Assembly: GCA_947632515.1 (NCBI GenBank)
Contig: CANRPO010000009.1
Coordinates: 1 to 64,000 of the forward strand
DNA length: 64,000 bases
Direction: 5' to 3'
Origin: an uncultured Lachnospiraceae bacterium
GTDB lineage: Bacteria > Bacillota > Clostridia > Lachnospirales > Lachnospiraceae
Below are positions 52,333-60,383 of this stretch, piece by piece (position 1 is the stretch's first letter; each line of letters begins with the position of its first letter). The notes beneath the pieces were generated by a model. It worked only from the letters and a program-made list of their open reading frames with translations. It had not been told where the DNA came from and did no database searches. Made by a program: the position numbers and the translations under genes.

Positions 52333-53334
52333 ATGGGCGTAAAATTCAATGTAGCAGATCTGGGAAAGACGGGACTGCTTGATCCGGAGCAGCTGGGATA
52401 TCAGGATTCCATGGAGATTATCAAGGACGAAACCCTGAAAATGCAGAAATCTTTCGTAAAGATCGGATGGTATCTGAAACATATTCGGGATAGAGAGTTG
52501 TTCAAAGAGGACGGTTATGCCAATATCTATGAATGCGCATCGGACAGGCTGGGCTATTCGCAATCCACGACCTCAAGATTTATCAATATCTGTGAAAAGT
52601 TTTCAAAAAACCATAATTCTCCCGAATTGGATGACCGATACGCCGGATTTGACAAGTCGCAGATGATAGAAATGCTGCCGTTAGCGCCTGACCAACTGGA
52701 AAAAGTGACGCCCGACATGACGGTACAGCAGATCAGAAACATCAAAGACTCCGCAAGAAAAGAATCCGACGCCGTCGATCGGGAGAGCGAGGGCGTCGAA
52801 GACATCCCGGAGCAGACATCCATTGAAACGGATTTCCCGGAATATATGCCGAAACCGACCGCATTGAGACAAGCGGCCGAGCCTGTCCGAAATAAGGAAG
52901 AACCTAAACCTCCATATAACCAAGAACCGCTCATGGAGGAATATGCGACGTCGCATAGCGATGTGACAGAGGAAAGTTCAGACACAGATGCCGGAGAATG
53001 TCAAGACGGTTCTGAACACGATGAACTTCCGTCCTTCCATAATAATGATCAGCGTAAGGAGTGGCTTTCCAACTATAAAGCGTGGGGTCTTTGGTACAGA
53101 GATGAAAATATTGACGTGAATTATTATAAGTTTGACTTTACAGACGGCAGGCGGCTGATCGTAGAGGAGTATCCGCAGAGGCATGTAGGATTTCCGGTAT
53201 CTTCCCGTTGTATTCCTTTCTCCGATGAAGTATTTTATCATCTGCTGGAATTTGACAAAAAATACTGCCACGCTGCTGACAGCCGGACATATCTTGTGGA
53301 TTTTTTAAGGAATCTACAGAACAGTAAAAGCTAA
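52333..53334 (+). CDS. ParB-position HTH protein (DUF3102-like), 333 aa
   Basis: Stands where parB is expected. Residues about 30-90 (KMQKSFVKIGWYLKHIRDRE, then GYSQSTTSRFINICEKF) look like the helical/HTH part found in DUF3102 and ParB-like DNA-binding proteins. The middle (about 140-235) is a low-complexity, acidic linker, and the last 100 residues form a separate domain (WYRDENIDVNYYKFDFTDGRRLIVEEY). No ParB N-terminal nuclease/CTPase motif (GERRxR) is seen, so it is not a canonical ParB. One copy of the element's 16-bp palindrome lies inside the linker coding sequence (52942-52957). It is a candidate binder of those palindromes. Confidence 0.6.
   Translation: MGVKFNVADLGKTGLLDPEQLGYQDSMEIIKDETLKMQKSFVKIGWYLKHIRDRELFKEDGYANIYECASDRLGYSQSTTSRFINICEKFSKNHNSPELDDRYAGFDKSQMIEMLPLAPDQLEKVTPDMTVQQIRNIKDSARKESDAVDRESEGVEDIPEQTSIETDFPEYMPKPTALRQAAEPVRNKEEPKPPYNQEPLMEEYATSHSDVTEESSDTDAGECQDGSEHDELPSFHNNDQRKEWLSNYKAWGLWYRDENIDVNYYKFDFTDGRRLIVEEYPQRHVGFPVSSRCIPFSDEVFYHLLEFDKKYCHAADSRTYLVDFLRNLQNSKS
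52942..52957. promoter_or_regulatory. Palindrome copy 1 (inside the ParB-position gene)
   Basis: Perfect 16-bp palindrome TATGCGACGTCGCATA, here read as codons for Y-A-T-S-H. It is the only copy inside a coding sequence. Confidence 0.85.
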
Positions 53335-53342
53335 AATAAAGC

Positions 53343-53446
53343 CTATATTGCAATCGCACAATATAGATTCTGCCAATTTTTCTTTCCTCCAAATCATGAT
53401 ATTGGCAGAAACAGCAAAAGGCAGCCATCGTGCTGCCTTTTCTGTT
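53343..53446. other. Three stacked hairpins upstream of the replication gene
   Basis: Hairpin 1: CTATATTG/CAATATAG (53343-53366). Hairpin 2: TCTGCCAAT/ATTGGCAGA (53369-53409) with a 23-base loop containing CTTTCCTCC. Hairpin 3: AAAAGGCAGC/GCTGCCTTTT (53416-53441), which reads as a terminator on both strands. They fill the gap between the partition genes and the replication gene. They could be a terminator complex, a structured antisense RNA region or part of an origin. Confidence 0.55.
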
Positions 53447-53490
53447 GGAGGGAACCAATAACGACCCTGATATAAGGGGGGGGGCACTGC

Positions 53491-54432
53491 ATGTCTACAG
53501 TATTTCGTGTTATTAAGAACGAAAATTACACGACTCTCAGTAATTATCATTTTAAAGATCGCCGCTTGTCTTGGAAAGCGAAAGGGTTATTGTCTACCAT
53601 GTTATCCCTTCCCGGTGATTGGAATTATACGATCGAGGGACTGGCGTCTCTGTCCGATGACGGGATTAAGGCGACCAATTCCGGCCTTCGAGAATTGGAA
53701 CAATGCGGCTATCTTGTCCGACGGCAATGCAGAGACGAAAACGGTCATTACGGCGTGACGGAATATATCATTTATGAGCAGCCGCAGGAGAAATCAGGCC
53801 AAGATCCTGAAACCGGCCAAGGACTTTCTCAAGTAAATGACCTAAACAGTCAACCGTATGTCCAAAACGGACAAACGGCCGAAAACAGGGCATTTTCACC
53901 GTATGTCCAAAATCGGCAAACCGAAAAACGGCAAACCGAAAAAGGTGTGCAATTAAATACTAATATATTAAATACTAAAGAATTAAATACTTATAATATT
54001 TCCGCCTCTTCCAGAGAAACCAAGGGACAGGAAACGAAATATGAGGGTACGGATGAGGAAGAGAAAAAGAGACTGGAACTTGACAGAACCGCGCAGTCAT
54101 GTCCGAGGGAACTTGTCGAGGCTGTATATGCGGAATATGCAAAACGCGGTAAAGATCTTCGCAATTGGATCACGGCGGCAATGTTCAGGCAGATATGTAT
54201 ATCTATCATGGAGAAACAGCGCCGTGAGCCGATCAGGATGCTGCCGAATCTGATTAATACATATCTTGACAATCTGATAACCGGAGCAAGGACGATAGGA
54301 TGCGGCAGTTTAGGGCGTGATTCGCCGACAGCGACAAGAGGTAATCCGTTTCTGAATTTTCCGCAGAACAGTTATGACTTTTCCGAGCTTGAAAAGGAGC
54401 TGAGCTGCGCTCAGGGAGGTGAAAGCAAATGA
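53491..54432 (+). CDS. Winged-helix replication protein (DUF6017/replisome-organizer type)
   Basis: A 313-residue protein. Residues 1-95 form a winged-helix domain (TVFRVIKNENYTTLSNYHFKD, GLLSTMLSLPGDWNYTIEGLA, GLRELEQCGYLVRRQ) as in phage and plasmid replisome organisers. A low-complexity middle with NT repeats follows (NTNILNTKELNTY), then a C-terminal part (CPRELVEAVYAEYAKRGKDLRNW) resembling DUF6017. It probably starts replication of the excised element. The ribosome site is an unusual run of nine G (53476-53484) before CACTGCATG. The middle coding region contains iteron-like repeats that may be the origin. Confidence 0.65.
   Translation: MSTVFRVIKNENYTTLSNYHFKDRRLSWKAKGLLSTMLSLPGDWNYTIEGLASLSDDGIKATNSGLRELEQCGYLVRRQCRDENGHYGVTEYIIYEQPQEKSGQDPETGQGLSQVNDLNSQPYVQNGQTAENRAFSPYVQNRQTEKRQTEKGVQLNTNILNTKELNTYNISASSRETKGQETKYEGTDEEEKKRLELDRTAQSCPRELVEAVYAEYAKRGKDLRNWITAAMFRQICISIMEKQRREPIRMLPNLINTYLDNLITGARTIGCGSLGRDSPTATRGNPFLNFPQNSYDFSELEKELSCAQGGESK
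53952..53993 (+). repeat. Iteron-like A+T-rich repeats inside the replication gene
   Basis: ATTAAATACTAA at 53952, again at 53967, and ATTAAATACTTA at 53982: three copies at an exact 15-base period inside an A+T-rich patch. Origins lying inside the initiator gene are known for phage and plasmid replisome organisers. Confidence 0.55.
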
Positions 54433-54448
54433 TGACACGGGCACCGTA

Positions 54449-54470
54449 ATTTATGCGACGTCGCATAAAT
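54449..54470. promoter_or_regulatory. Palindrome copy 2 (before the SpoVG gene)
   Basis: The 16-bp core extended to a perfect 22-bp palindrome (ATT outside the core on the left, AAT on the right). Lies 28 bases before the SpoVG-gene start. Confidence 0.85.
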
Positions 54471-54498
54471 CACAAGAAGTGAAGAAAGGGAAAAGAGC

Positions 54499-55221
54499 AT
54501 GAAATATTCAATCAAAGTCAATGAAGTAACCAACAATGAAGGCAGCCTTAAAGGGTATGCCTCCGTTACATTAAACGATTCCTTTAAACTCTCCAATATC
54601 CGAATCTTTGAAAATCAGGAGACGGGAGAGCTCTTTGTGGCCATGCCGAATTATAAGACAAGCGAAGTTGGCGAGAACGGAGAGAATGTCTACAAAGATA
54701 TTTTTCATCCAATCACGAAGGAATCAAGGGAAGAACTGTATGCCAACATTCTGGACACATACAGGGAGCTGCATGACCATCAGGCAGGCAGATCCCACCG
54801 TACAACGGTGAATGAGAAGGACACCGTGATGCCTGATTTTTCGGTACGCGTCACACCCTATGAACGGGAAGGCAGCAATGTGAGAGGTCTTGCGAGCATC
54901 TGTTTTGACAACAGTATTGTTGTCAACAATGTAACTGTCAATGAGAGCAGGGATGGCAAACTGTATGTGAACATGCCGAGCTACAGATCCAGCCAGACCG
55001 ATGAACACGGCAAGCCGGTGTATAAGGATTTCTGTAACCCGGTTACGGCAAAATTCCGCGAGAAACTGTATGGCGACATCATCAGTACATACCAGCAGGC
55101 GAAGGAGCAGCAGAAGGAATCGCTGATGAACAAGCTGAATCAAAATAAGGATGCGGTCGGAGCAAGAACTTCCGGCGATAAGGATAAGACGATCGAATCT
55201 CCGGATCGCAGCGAGAGGTAA
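54499..55221 (+). CDS. Tandem SpoVG-domain protein
   Basis: A 240-residue protein containing two SpoVG units. Residues 1-90 are NNEGSLKGYASVTLNDSFKLSNIRIFE, then AMPNYKT. Residues about 112-205 are GSNVRGLASICFDNSIVVNNVTVNE, then NMPSYRS, then KDFCNPVTAKFREKLYGDII. SpoVG is a nucleic-acid-binding protein involved in sporulation and virulence regulation in Firmicutes. The last 35 residues are a charged tail (SLMNKLNQNKDAV to DRSER) resembling the tails of three other element proteins. A 140-base segment from codon 210 to the next palindrome recurs at 60260. Confidence 0.8.
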   Translation: MKYSIKVNEVTNNEGSLKGYASVTLNDSFKLSNIRIFENQETGELFVAMPNYKTSEVGENGENVYKDIFHPITKESREELYANILDTYRELHDHQAGRSHRTTVNEKDTVMPDFSVRVTPYEREGSNVRGLASICFDNSIVVNNVTVNESRDGKLYVNMPSYRSSQTDEHGKPVYKDFCNPVTAKFREKLYGDIISTYQQAKEQQKESLMNKLNQNKDAVGARTSGDKDKTIESPDRSER

Positions 55222-55265
55222 CCGCCGCCGGGTATGCGGCGTCGTGAAATATGCGACGTCGCATA
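55126..55265. repeat. 140-bp direct repeat, copy A (SpoVG tail plus palindrome)
   Basis: Identical in length to 60260-60399 with about 14 mismatches, mostly transitions. It covers the SpoVG tail codons, a degenerate palindrome (TATGCGGCGTCG at 55233) and palindrome copy 3. Confidence 0.85.
55250..55265. promoter_or_regulatory. Palindrome copy 3 (before fic1)
   Basis: Perfect TATGCGACGTCGCATA. Preceded 17 bases earlier by a degenerate unit (TATGCGGCGTCGTGAA), so two units stand in tandem. Confidence 0.85.
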
Positions 55266-55325
55266 AATCATTTGCCGCATGTGATAGGATATGATATATT
55301 GGTTTTGAAGAAACGGGGTCGTGAC

Positions 55326-55997
55326 ATGGACATAAAAAAATATATTTTAAGTAATCGGGAATATTTTGAGGATTTCATTACCAGAAGTACCTATCATTCA
55401 AATGCAATAGAGGGAAACACGCTTTCCTATGCGGAGACATATGCCATTCTCTTTAATGACAATGAGTTCAAGGTATCTGCAAAGCCGCGTGAAATTTACG
55501 AAGCCATCAATCATAAATATGCGCTGCATTATGTTCTGGATCAATTGGACAGGAAACTGACGGAGTCCATGATCAAGGATATTGCCATGTTGATCAATAA
55601 AAATATATCGGAAATATCCGGATACAGGACAGTTCCGGTACGGATACGCGGTTCTGAACACATTCCGACGGCTCCGTCGCAAATACCGCAGATGATGATG
55701 TACTATGTGCACAATTATAATCAAACAGTTTTTGATGATATATTTCAGAAAATGGCTCAGATGCATCTGCAGTTTGAAAGGATTCATCCTTTTGAAGATG
55801 GAAATGGGAGAACCGGACGACTGCTGCTGAACTATGAGCTGCTGAAGAACAATATGGCGCCGCTCGTAATCCCAAAGGAGCAGCGAACGGAATATTTCCT
55901 CATGCTGGAGAAACAGGACAGCATGGAGCTGTCACAATTTTTCAGGGAATTGAGCGAACAGGAGCAGGACCGGATCGATGCGATGCCGGAGAAATAG
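55326..55997 (+). CDS. Fic-domain protein with intact motif and N-terminal inhibitory helix
   Basis: A 223-residue Fic protein. The canonical active-site loop HPFEDGNGRTGR has His154. An inhibitory (S/T)xxxE(G/N) helix motif is present at residues 25-30 (SNAIEG), which in class II Fic proteins blocks ATP and keeps the enzyme off. It should transfer AMP (or another nucleotide part) from ATP to a target hydroxyl. It ends RIDAMPEK, matching a motif (IDAMPTK) in the second Fic protein but without the tail that follows there. ATG 55326 is the likely start, as the longer frame runs through the palindrome. Confidence 0.88.
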   Translation: MDIKKYILSNREYFEDFITRSTYHSNAIEGNTLSYAETYAILFNDNEFKVSAKPREIYEAINHKYALHYVLDQLDRKLTESMIKDIAMLINKNISEISGYRTVPVRIRGSEHIPTAPSQIPQMMMYYVHNYNQTVFDDIFQKMAQMHLQFERIHPFEDGNGRTGRLLLNYELLKNNMAPLVIPKEQRTEYFLMLEKQDSMELSQFFRELSEQEQDRIDAMPEK

Positions 55998-56029
55998 CCG
56001 GTTACTGAAAAACAGAAAAGAGGCCTGAT

Positions 56030-56818
56030 ATGATAAGCAACAAATACGAGATGACAACAGAAGAGAATATCTTCTGTGCCAAGAGGATTCTTGTGGATTC
56101 CGTATATAAACAGGCAAATTTGGAAGGGATTGCCGTTACATTTGCGCAGACGCAGGATATCTTAAACAATGTGAATGTAAATGGCATTACGCCTAATGAG
56201 ATCAGCAAGGTATGCTGCCTGAGAGATGGCTGGCATTATCTGTTGGATCATCTGCATAAACCTACAGATCTGATCTTTATGGAAGAACTGCATGAATTGG
56301 TCGCAAGATTTGATGTCCCCTATCAATATCTGGGCAGACTTCGTACTGAGGATGTCCTTATCAGCGGCACATCGTGGCGTCCGGAGATTCCGAATGCTGA
56401 TAAGATTTTCAGAAGACTATCTGAATTGGCAAAGATCACGGACGATACGGAAAGAGCTTTGTCCATAGGACTCTATATCATGCGGGCGCAGCCTTTCAAA
56501 GATGGGAATAAAAGGATAGGATCCTTTGCCATTAACAAGGAATTGATCGAAAAGGGCAGAGGGATATTTAATGTTCCTGTTGAGAGGGACGGACAGTTTA
56601 AAGCAATGCTTGTAGACTACTACGAAACAGATAACATGGGACCTTTGAAGAAGTGGATCTATGATCATTGTCTGGACGGAACAACATTAGCACCGAAGAT
56701 TGATGCAATGCCGACAAAGGAAACTCTTACTGCCCGGCTCGCAGAAAATCAAGAGAAAATACGGATGCAAGAGAGAAACGGCACGGAGCGGACAGAGCCG
56801 GATCGTGGCGACAGATGA
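56030..56818 (+). CDS. Fic-fold protein with catalytic His replaced by Gln
   Basis: A 262-residue protein with a Fic fold. The loop reads AQPFKDGNKRIGSF: the catalytic His position (residue 154) is Gln, while the DGNKR anion-binding part is kept. The inhibitory-helix region (KQANLEGIAV) lacks the Ser/Thr of the usual motif. It may therefore be unable to AMPylate, or may use ATP differently. Its gene starts 32 bases after fic1, so the two may act together, for example as a partner or antitoxin-like subunit. The C-terminal extension after IDAMPTK (TLTARLAENQEK to DRGDR) resembles the tails of PcfB, the 56924 protein and SpoVG. Confidence 0.82.
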   Translation: MISNKYEMTTEENIFCAKRILVDSVYKQANLEGIAVTFAQTQDILNNVNVNGITPNEISKVCCLRDGWHYLLDHLHKPTDLIFMEELHELVARFDVPYQYLGRLRTEDVLISGTSWRPEIPNADKIFRRLSELAKITDDTERALSIGLYIMRAQPFKDGNKRIGSFAINKELIEKGRGIFNVPVERDGQFKAMLVDYYETDNMGPLKKWIYDHCLDGTTLAPKIDAMPTKETLTARLAENQEKIRMQERNGTERTEPDRGDR

Positions 56819-56839
56819 TCGGAATTGGGAGTCGTGAAA

Positions 56840-56855
56840 TATGCGATGTCGCATA
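56840..56855. promoter_or_regulatory. Palindrome copy 4 (before the PcfB-VirD4 module)
   Basis: TATGCGATGTCGCATA: same arms, TG instead of CG at the centre. Preceded by GTCGTGAAA as in copies 3 and 5. Confidence 0.8.
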
Positions 56856-56923
56856 ATAATGTTTAAGGAGCGGTGAACAGTATTGTTTGCCGCTTTTTTA
56901 GATAGCAGAGGAGGTGGATGAAA

Positions 56924-57415
56924 ATGAGTTATCAGGAATATCTCGTACAATCAAAAGGGAGTGTGCCGCTGGAAAAATTATCAGGCATGATAGATAGGAT
57001 GTATAATCCCGACGTTCTTTCGTCACGTCACACTATTGCAACACTGCGCAATGATCTATGCAGTGATAAGGTTTTGATTTTTGGCCGGGAATGTGATATA
57101 AAACCTGTTAATTTTACGGCGGGACAACAGTTTCTGGTCTTAACGGGTGACAGAAGGGACGGATCTACAATTTTTCCGATACATATGCGTAAATTTGTAA
57201 ACGTATATCCTATGGAGACGGTAATGAACAGCCCGCAAAATAAAGGTAAAGAGTATAAACAGATTTTTGTTGATACCCCAATAAAGCCTTTGCAAATGAA
57301 AAGAGGTCTTATGGACAGACTGAATGCAAGGAAAAAAGCCGTAAATCTTTCTAAAACGAGCAAAGACAATATTCCGCAGACTAAGAAAGATGATAGGGCT
57401 GCGGAAAGGAGGTAA
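56924..57415 (+). CDS. Hypothetical protein before pcfB
   Basis: A 163-residue soluble protein I do not recognise. It has no membrane segment, and a compact centre with LIFGRECDIKPVNFTAGQQFLVLTGD and FPIHMRKFVNVYP. The last 40 residues are a charged tail starting GLMDRLNARKKAV and ending ERR. ATG 56924 fits the AGGAGG site (nine bases); ATG 56918 is too close. It heads the transfer operon and ends right at the ribosome site of pcfB, so a role in DNA transfer or its control is likely from position only. Confidence 0.6.
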   Translation: MSYQEYLVQSKGSVPLEKLSGMIDRMYNPDVLSSRHTIATLRNDLCSDKVLIFGRECDIKPVNFTAGQQFLVLTGDRRDGSTIFPIHMRKFVNVYPMETVMNSPQNKGKEYKQIFVDTPIKPLQMKRGLMDRLNARKKAVNLSKTSKDNIPQTKKDDRAAERR

Positions 57416-57419
57416 GGAT

Positions 57420-58007
57420 ATGCCGCAGGAAGTATACAGCGAGATGGAGCAGTCTCTTAAATCAGGCGGACAGTACATGGTGTCCGCCAGTATCAAGGCG
57501 TCCAAGTTCACGGTGAAGGAATTTGACAAGCTGTGTAAATGGATCCGAAACCGCCTGTCCGACAGGAATGAATCAAAGGTCGGCAGACAGAGCCTGAAAG
57601 CACTTCTGTCACATGGCAATCAGGTCATGGAGATGGGCGTTGCCGTGCCGGAACCTGAAGACATTGGAAAGGCAGATCCGAAACAGGAAGGCTTGAACTG
57701 GGACAAAAAGATGATCAAGGGCTTTGAGAAATACGCAGATAAGTTTGGCGTCAACTACACGATCCTGCAGGAAAAAGATAAGAACGGAGATAAGACATAC
57801 CATGTATTTTTTGAGGCAAAGGACGCGGTCGCTGTATCAGAATGCCTGAAAAGCTATCTGAAGAATGACCGGATGAAACAGCAAAACCGCAGATCGCTCA
57901 TGGACAGATTCCGCTCACATCAGAAGGACGTCACGGAGCGCACGGAGCACGAGCATTCCGGGGAAGACAAGATAAAGGACAAGGTGCCGCATCATGAAGA
58001 AAGATAA
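57420..58007 (+). CDS. pcfB: PcfB-family (DUF3801) transfer protein
   Basis: A 195-residue member of the PcfB/DUF3801 family found next to VirD4-type coupling proteins in Gram-positive conjugative elements. The domain spans residues 10-150 (GGQYMVSASIKASKFTVKEF, NKKMIKGFEKYADKFGVNYT-like block). A basic tail starts SLMDRFRSHQKDV and ends HHEER. PcfB in enterococcal pCF10 is an accessory relaxosome/coupling factor. The start is ATG 57420 after AAAGGAGGTAAGGAT. It overlaps virD4 by 14 bases. Confidence 0.8.
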   Translation: MPQEVYSEMEQSLKSGGQYMVSASIKASKFTVKEFDKLCKWIRNRLSDRNESKVGRQSLKALLSHGNQVMEMGVAVPEPEDIGKADPKQEGLNWDKKMIKGFEKYADKFGVNYTILQEKDKNGDKTYHVFFEAKDAVAVSECLKSYLKNDRMKQQNRRSLMDRFRSHQKDVTERTEHEHSGEDKIKDKVPHHEER

Positions 58008-59862
58008 GATATTAAAGGAGATCAAAAAGCATAAAGTACAGATTATCATATTTCTTGTTTTGGCGCATTTTGAGGCAAAAGCCCTCACCCTGTATGAGAT
58101 TGTTGACCATGATATTGTGTCGTTGAGTGAAAATATGGACATGCTCTGGAAATATCCGTTTCCGGATTACTCACTGATGAGATATATACTGTGCCTGGCG
58201 TTTACAGCCGGACTGTACTGGTGTATGCTCAACAGTAATCCGCACCGCGGCAAGAAGTTCCGGCCCGGAGAAGAATACGGCGATGCGCGCTGGGGAACGA
58301 CAGATGACATAGCGCCGTTCATAGACAAGGATCCCTATCACAATATGATCTTCTCCAAAACGGAAAGACTGTCCATGAACGGACGTATGCCGGATATGGA
58401 ACTGAACCGGAATAAGAATGTCTTAGTCATCGGTTCGTCCGGCGCGGGCAAGACATACGGCTATGTAAAGCCCAATATCCTGCAGATGGATTGTTCGTAT
58501 GTTGTTACCGATCCGAAAGGGACTATCGTCGCGGAATCGGGTGCTGCGTTTGCAAGGGGTTCTCCCAAGAAGGATGACAACGGCAATATTGTCCGTGACA
58601 GCCATGGGAAGATCGTCAGGGAACCCTATAAGATCAAGATCCTCAATACCATAGACTTTTCTAAATCCATGCACTACAACCCGTTTGCCTATATTCGAGA
58701 AGAGAAGGACATATTAAAACTGGCAAACGCACTGTTTACAGCGTTAAAAAAGAAAGATGCAGGAGGCGGCAGCGACCCGTTTTGGGACGAGGCTGCCTTT
58801 TTGTGGCTCCAGGCGCACATGGGTCTGATCTGGTATGAGGCATTGCCGGAAGAGAAGAACATGAATACGCTGATCGAACTGCTCAATGCCAGCGAGGTGA
58901 GAGAGGATGATGACGAGTTTGAGAATGCAGTGGATCTGCTCTTTAAGGATCTGGAAAAAGAAAAGGGAAGTGAGCACTTTGCGGTGCGGCAGTATAAAAA
59001 GTACAAGCTGGCCGCCGGAAAGACGGCAAAGAGTATTTTGATCACGCTCGGCTCCAAACTGTCAGCATTTGACATTCAACAGGTGCGGGACATGATGGCG
59101 GACGATGAACTGGAGTTGGACAGACTGGGTGATGAGAAGACAATCCTGTTTATCATCGTATCCGATACGGACAGGACGTTCAATTTTATTCCCGCCATGG
59201 TATATAAGCAGTTGTTTGATACTCTTGCTTACCATGCGGACAACGACTGCGGAGGCAAGCTGCCCGTACATGTACGCTGCATCATGGATGAGTTTGCCAA
59301 TCTCGGCAAGATCGAAGACTGGGAGATATTGATCTCTACGATACGAAGCAGAGAGATCTCGGCAGACATGATCCTGCAGTCCAAGGCGCAGCTTAAGAGC
59401 GTGTACAGGGACGATGCGGAAACGATCGAGGACAACTGCGACACGACCATCTTCTTGGGAGGTAAGGGAAAGACGACGCTGAAGGACATCGAGGAGGCGC
59501 TTGGCAAGGAAACGATCGATCTGTTCACGCACAACGATTCCAGAGGGCAGTCTTCCACATTCGGCATCAATTATAACAAAGTCGGCAAGGAACTGATGAG
59601 TGTGTTCAAACTCAATGTCATGCCGCGAAAAAAGTGCATCATCCAGCTTTCCGGAGTTCCGCCGTTCTATTCGGATAAGTACGACTTGAAGGAACATCCC
59701 AGATTCAGGATGACGGGAGATTATGATGAACGCCTTATGTTTGATGCTAAAAGTTATCTGGCACAATACCGCCAAAGGCGCCATCTTGTGTTTAAACAAA
59801 GCGACCTGAACCGCGTCTATTATGACTGCGGTCCGGTACCACAACAAAAAAGGACCGGTTAA
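57994..59862 (+). CDS. virD4: VirD4/TraG-type coupling protein (T4CP)
   Basis: A 622-residue hexameric DNA pump. Two N-terminal membrane helices (near 10-30 and 63-82) are followed by Walker A GSSGAGKTYG (Lys153), VTDPKGTI, the all-alpha domain and Walker B IMDEFANLGK (Asp432). GKGKTTLKDIEEALGKETID lies near the end. It recruits the relaxosome and other substrates to the conjugation channel. Overlap with pcfB indicates coupled translation. Confidence 0.93.
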   Translation: MKKDKILKEIKKHKVQIIIFLVLAHFEAKALTLYEIVDHDIVSLSENMDMLWKYPFPDYSLMRYILCLAFTAGLYWCMLNSNPHRGKKFRPGEEYGDARWGTTDDIAPFIDKDPYHNMIFSKTERLSMNGRMPDMELNRNKNVLVIGSSGAGKTYGYVKPNILQMDCSYVVTDPKGTIVAESGAAFARGSPKKDDNGNIVRDSHGKIVREPYKIKILNTIDFSKSMHYNPFAYIREEKDILKLANALFTALKKKDAGGGSDPFWDEAAFLWLQAHMGLIWYEALPEEKNMNTLIELLNASEVREDDDEFENAVDLLFKDLEKEKGSEHFAVRQYKKYKLAAGKTAKSILITLGSKLSAFDIQQVRDMMADDELELDRLGDEKTILFIIVSDTDRTFNFIPAMVYKQLFDTLAYHADNDCGGKLPVHVRCIMDEFANLGKIEDWEILISTIRSREISADMILQSKAQLKSVYRDDAETIEDNCDTTIFLGGKGKTTLKDIEEALGKETIDLFTHNDSRGQSSTFGINYNKVGKELMSVFKLNVMPRKKCIIQLSGVPPFYSDKYDLKEHPRFRMTGDYDERLMFDAKSYLAQYRQRRHLVFKQSDLNRVYYDCGPVPQQKRTG

Positions 59863-59884
59863 GGACCGGAGAAAAGAGGAGAAA

Positions 59885-60199
59885 ATGAAATCATTATTAG
59901 CAGGAGCAGTAATCAACACGGTAACCAAGCTGAACGCTGCAGCGACGATCGGAGCGGCGCAGATGACAGGCGTCCTTGCAGCAGGATCGGCGGACGGGCT
60001 GAAACCAATTTTTAATATTGTTGTCATGGGTGGCGCGGGGATCCTTGCATTTAAGGGACTGGCGACGCTTGGCGAATCTCAGGGTGAACAGAGTTCGGCG
60101 CAGAAATCGCAGGCATATGGTTTTCTTGGCGGTGCAGCGATCCTTGCCGTCGGTGGCTTGGCCCTGATCGATTATCTGTTTAATTCCTTATCTGTATGA
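59885..60199 (+). CDS. Maff2-family small membrane protein
   Basis: A 104-residue protein with a signal-like N-terminus and two membrane helices (IFNIVVMGGAGILAFKGLA and AYGFLGGAAILAVGGLALID). It matches the Maff2 family conserved in lachnospiral and clostridial conjugative elements at this position, and is probably the pilin/VirB2-like or channel component. The start is ATG 59885 after AGAGGAGAAA. It is separated from the next transfer gene by 256 bases containing a gene remnant and a palindrome. Confidence 0.75.
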   Translation: MKSLLAGAVINTVTKLNAAATIGAAQMTGVLAAGSADGLKPIFNIVVMGGAGILAFKGLATLGESQGEQSSAQKSQAYGFLGGAAILAVGGLALIDYLFNSLSV

Positions 60200-60259
60200 A
60201 TAGTGTTTCAACAGGAAAAAATGTGCCTTTGGTAGCCTAATTATACAACCTTTTTCGTT

Positions 60260-60355
60260 ATGGACAAGCTGAACCGAAATAAGGATGCGGTCGGAGCAAG
60301 GACTTCCGGCGATAAGGATAAGACGATCGAGACTCCGGATCGCAGCGAGAGGTAG
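60260..60355 (+). pseudogene. Remnant: last 31 codons of a SpoVG-type gene
   Basis: A short open frame beginning MDKLNRNKDAVGARTSG and ending DRSER, nearly identical to the end of the SpoVG-domain protein at 55126-55221. There is no ribosome site or body of the gene. It is the front of the 140-bp repeat (copy B) and shows that a second SpoVG-like gene, or its tail, once stood here. Confidence 0.75.
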
Positions 60356-60383
60356 TCACCACCAAGTATGCGGCATCGTGAAA

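Noticed and set aside
53138..53458. 106-codon minus-strand frame opposite the end of the ParB-position gene
   Set aside because: No ribosome site, and it covers the hairpin cluster; judged accidental.
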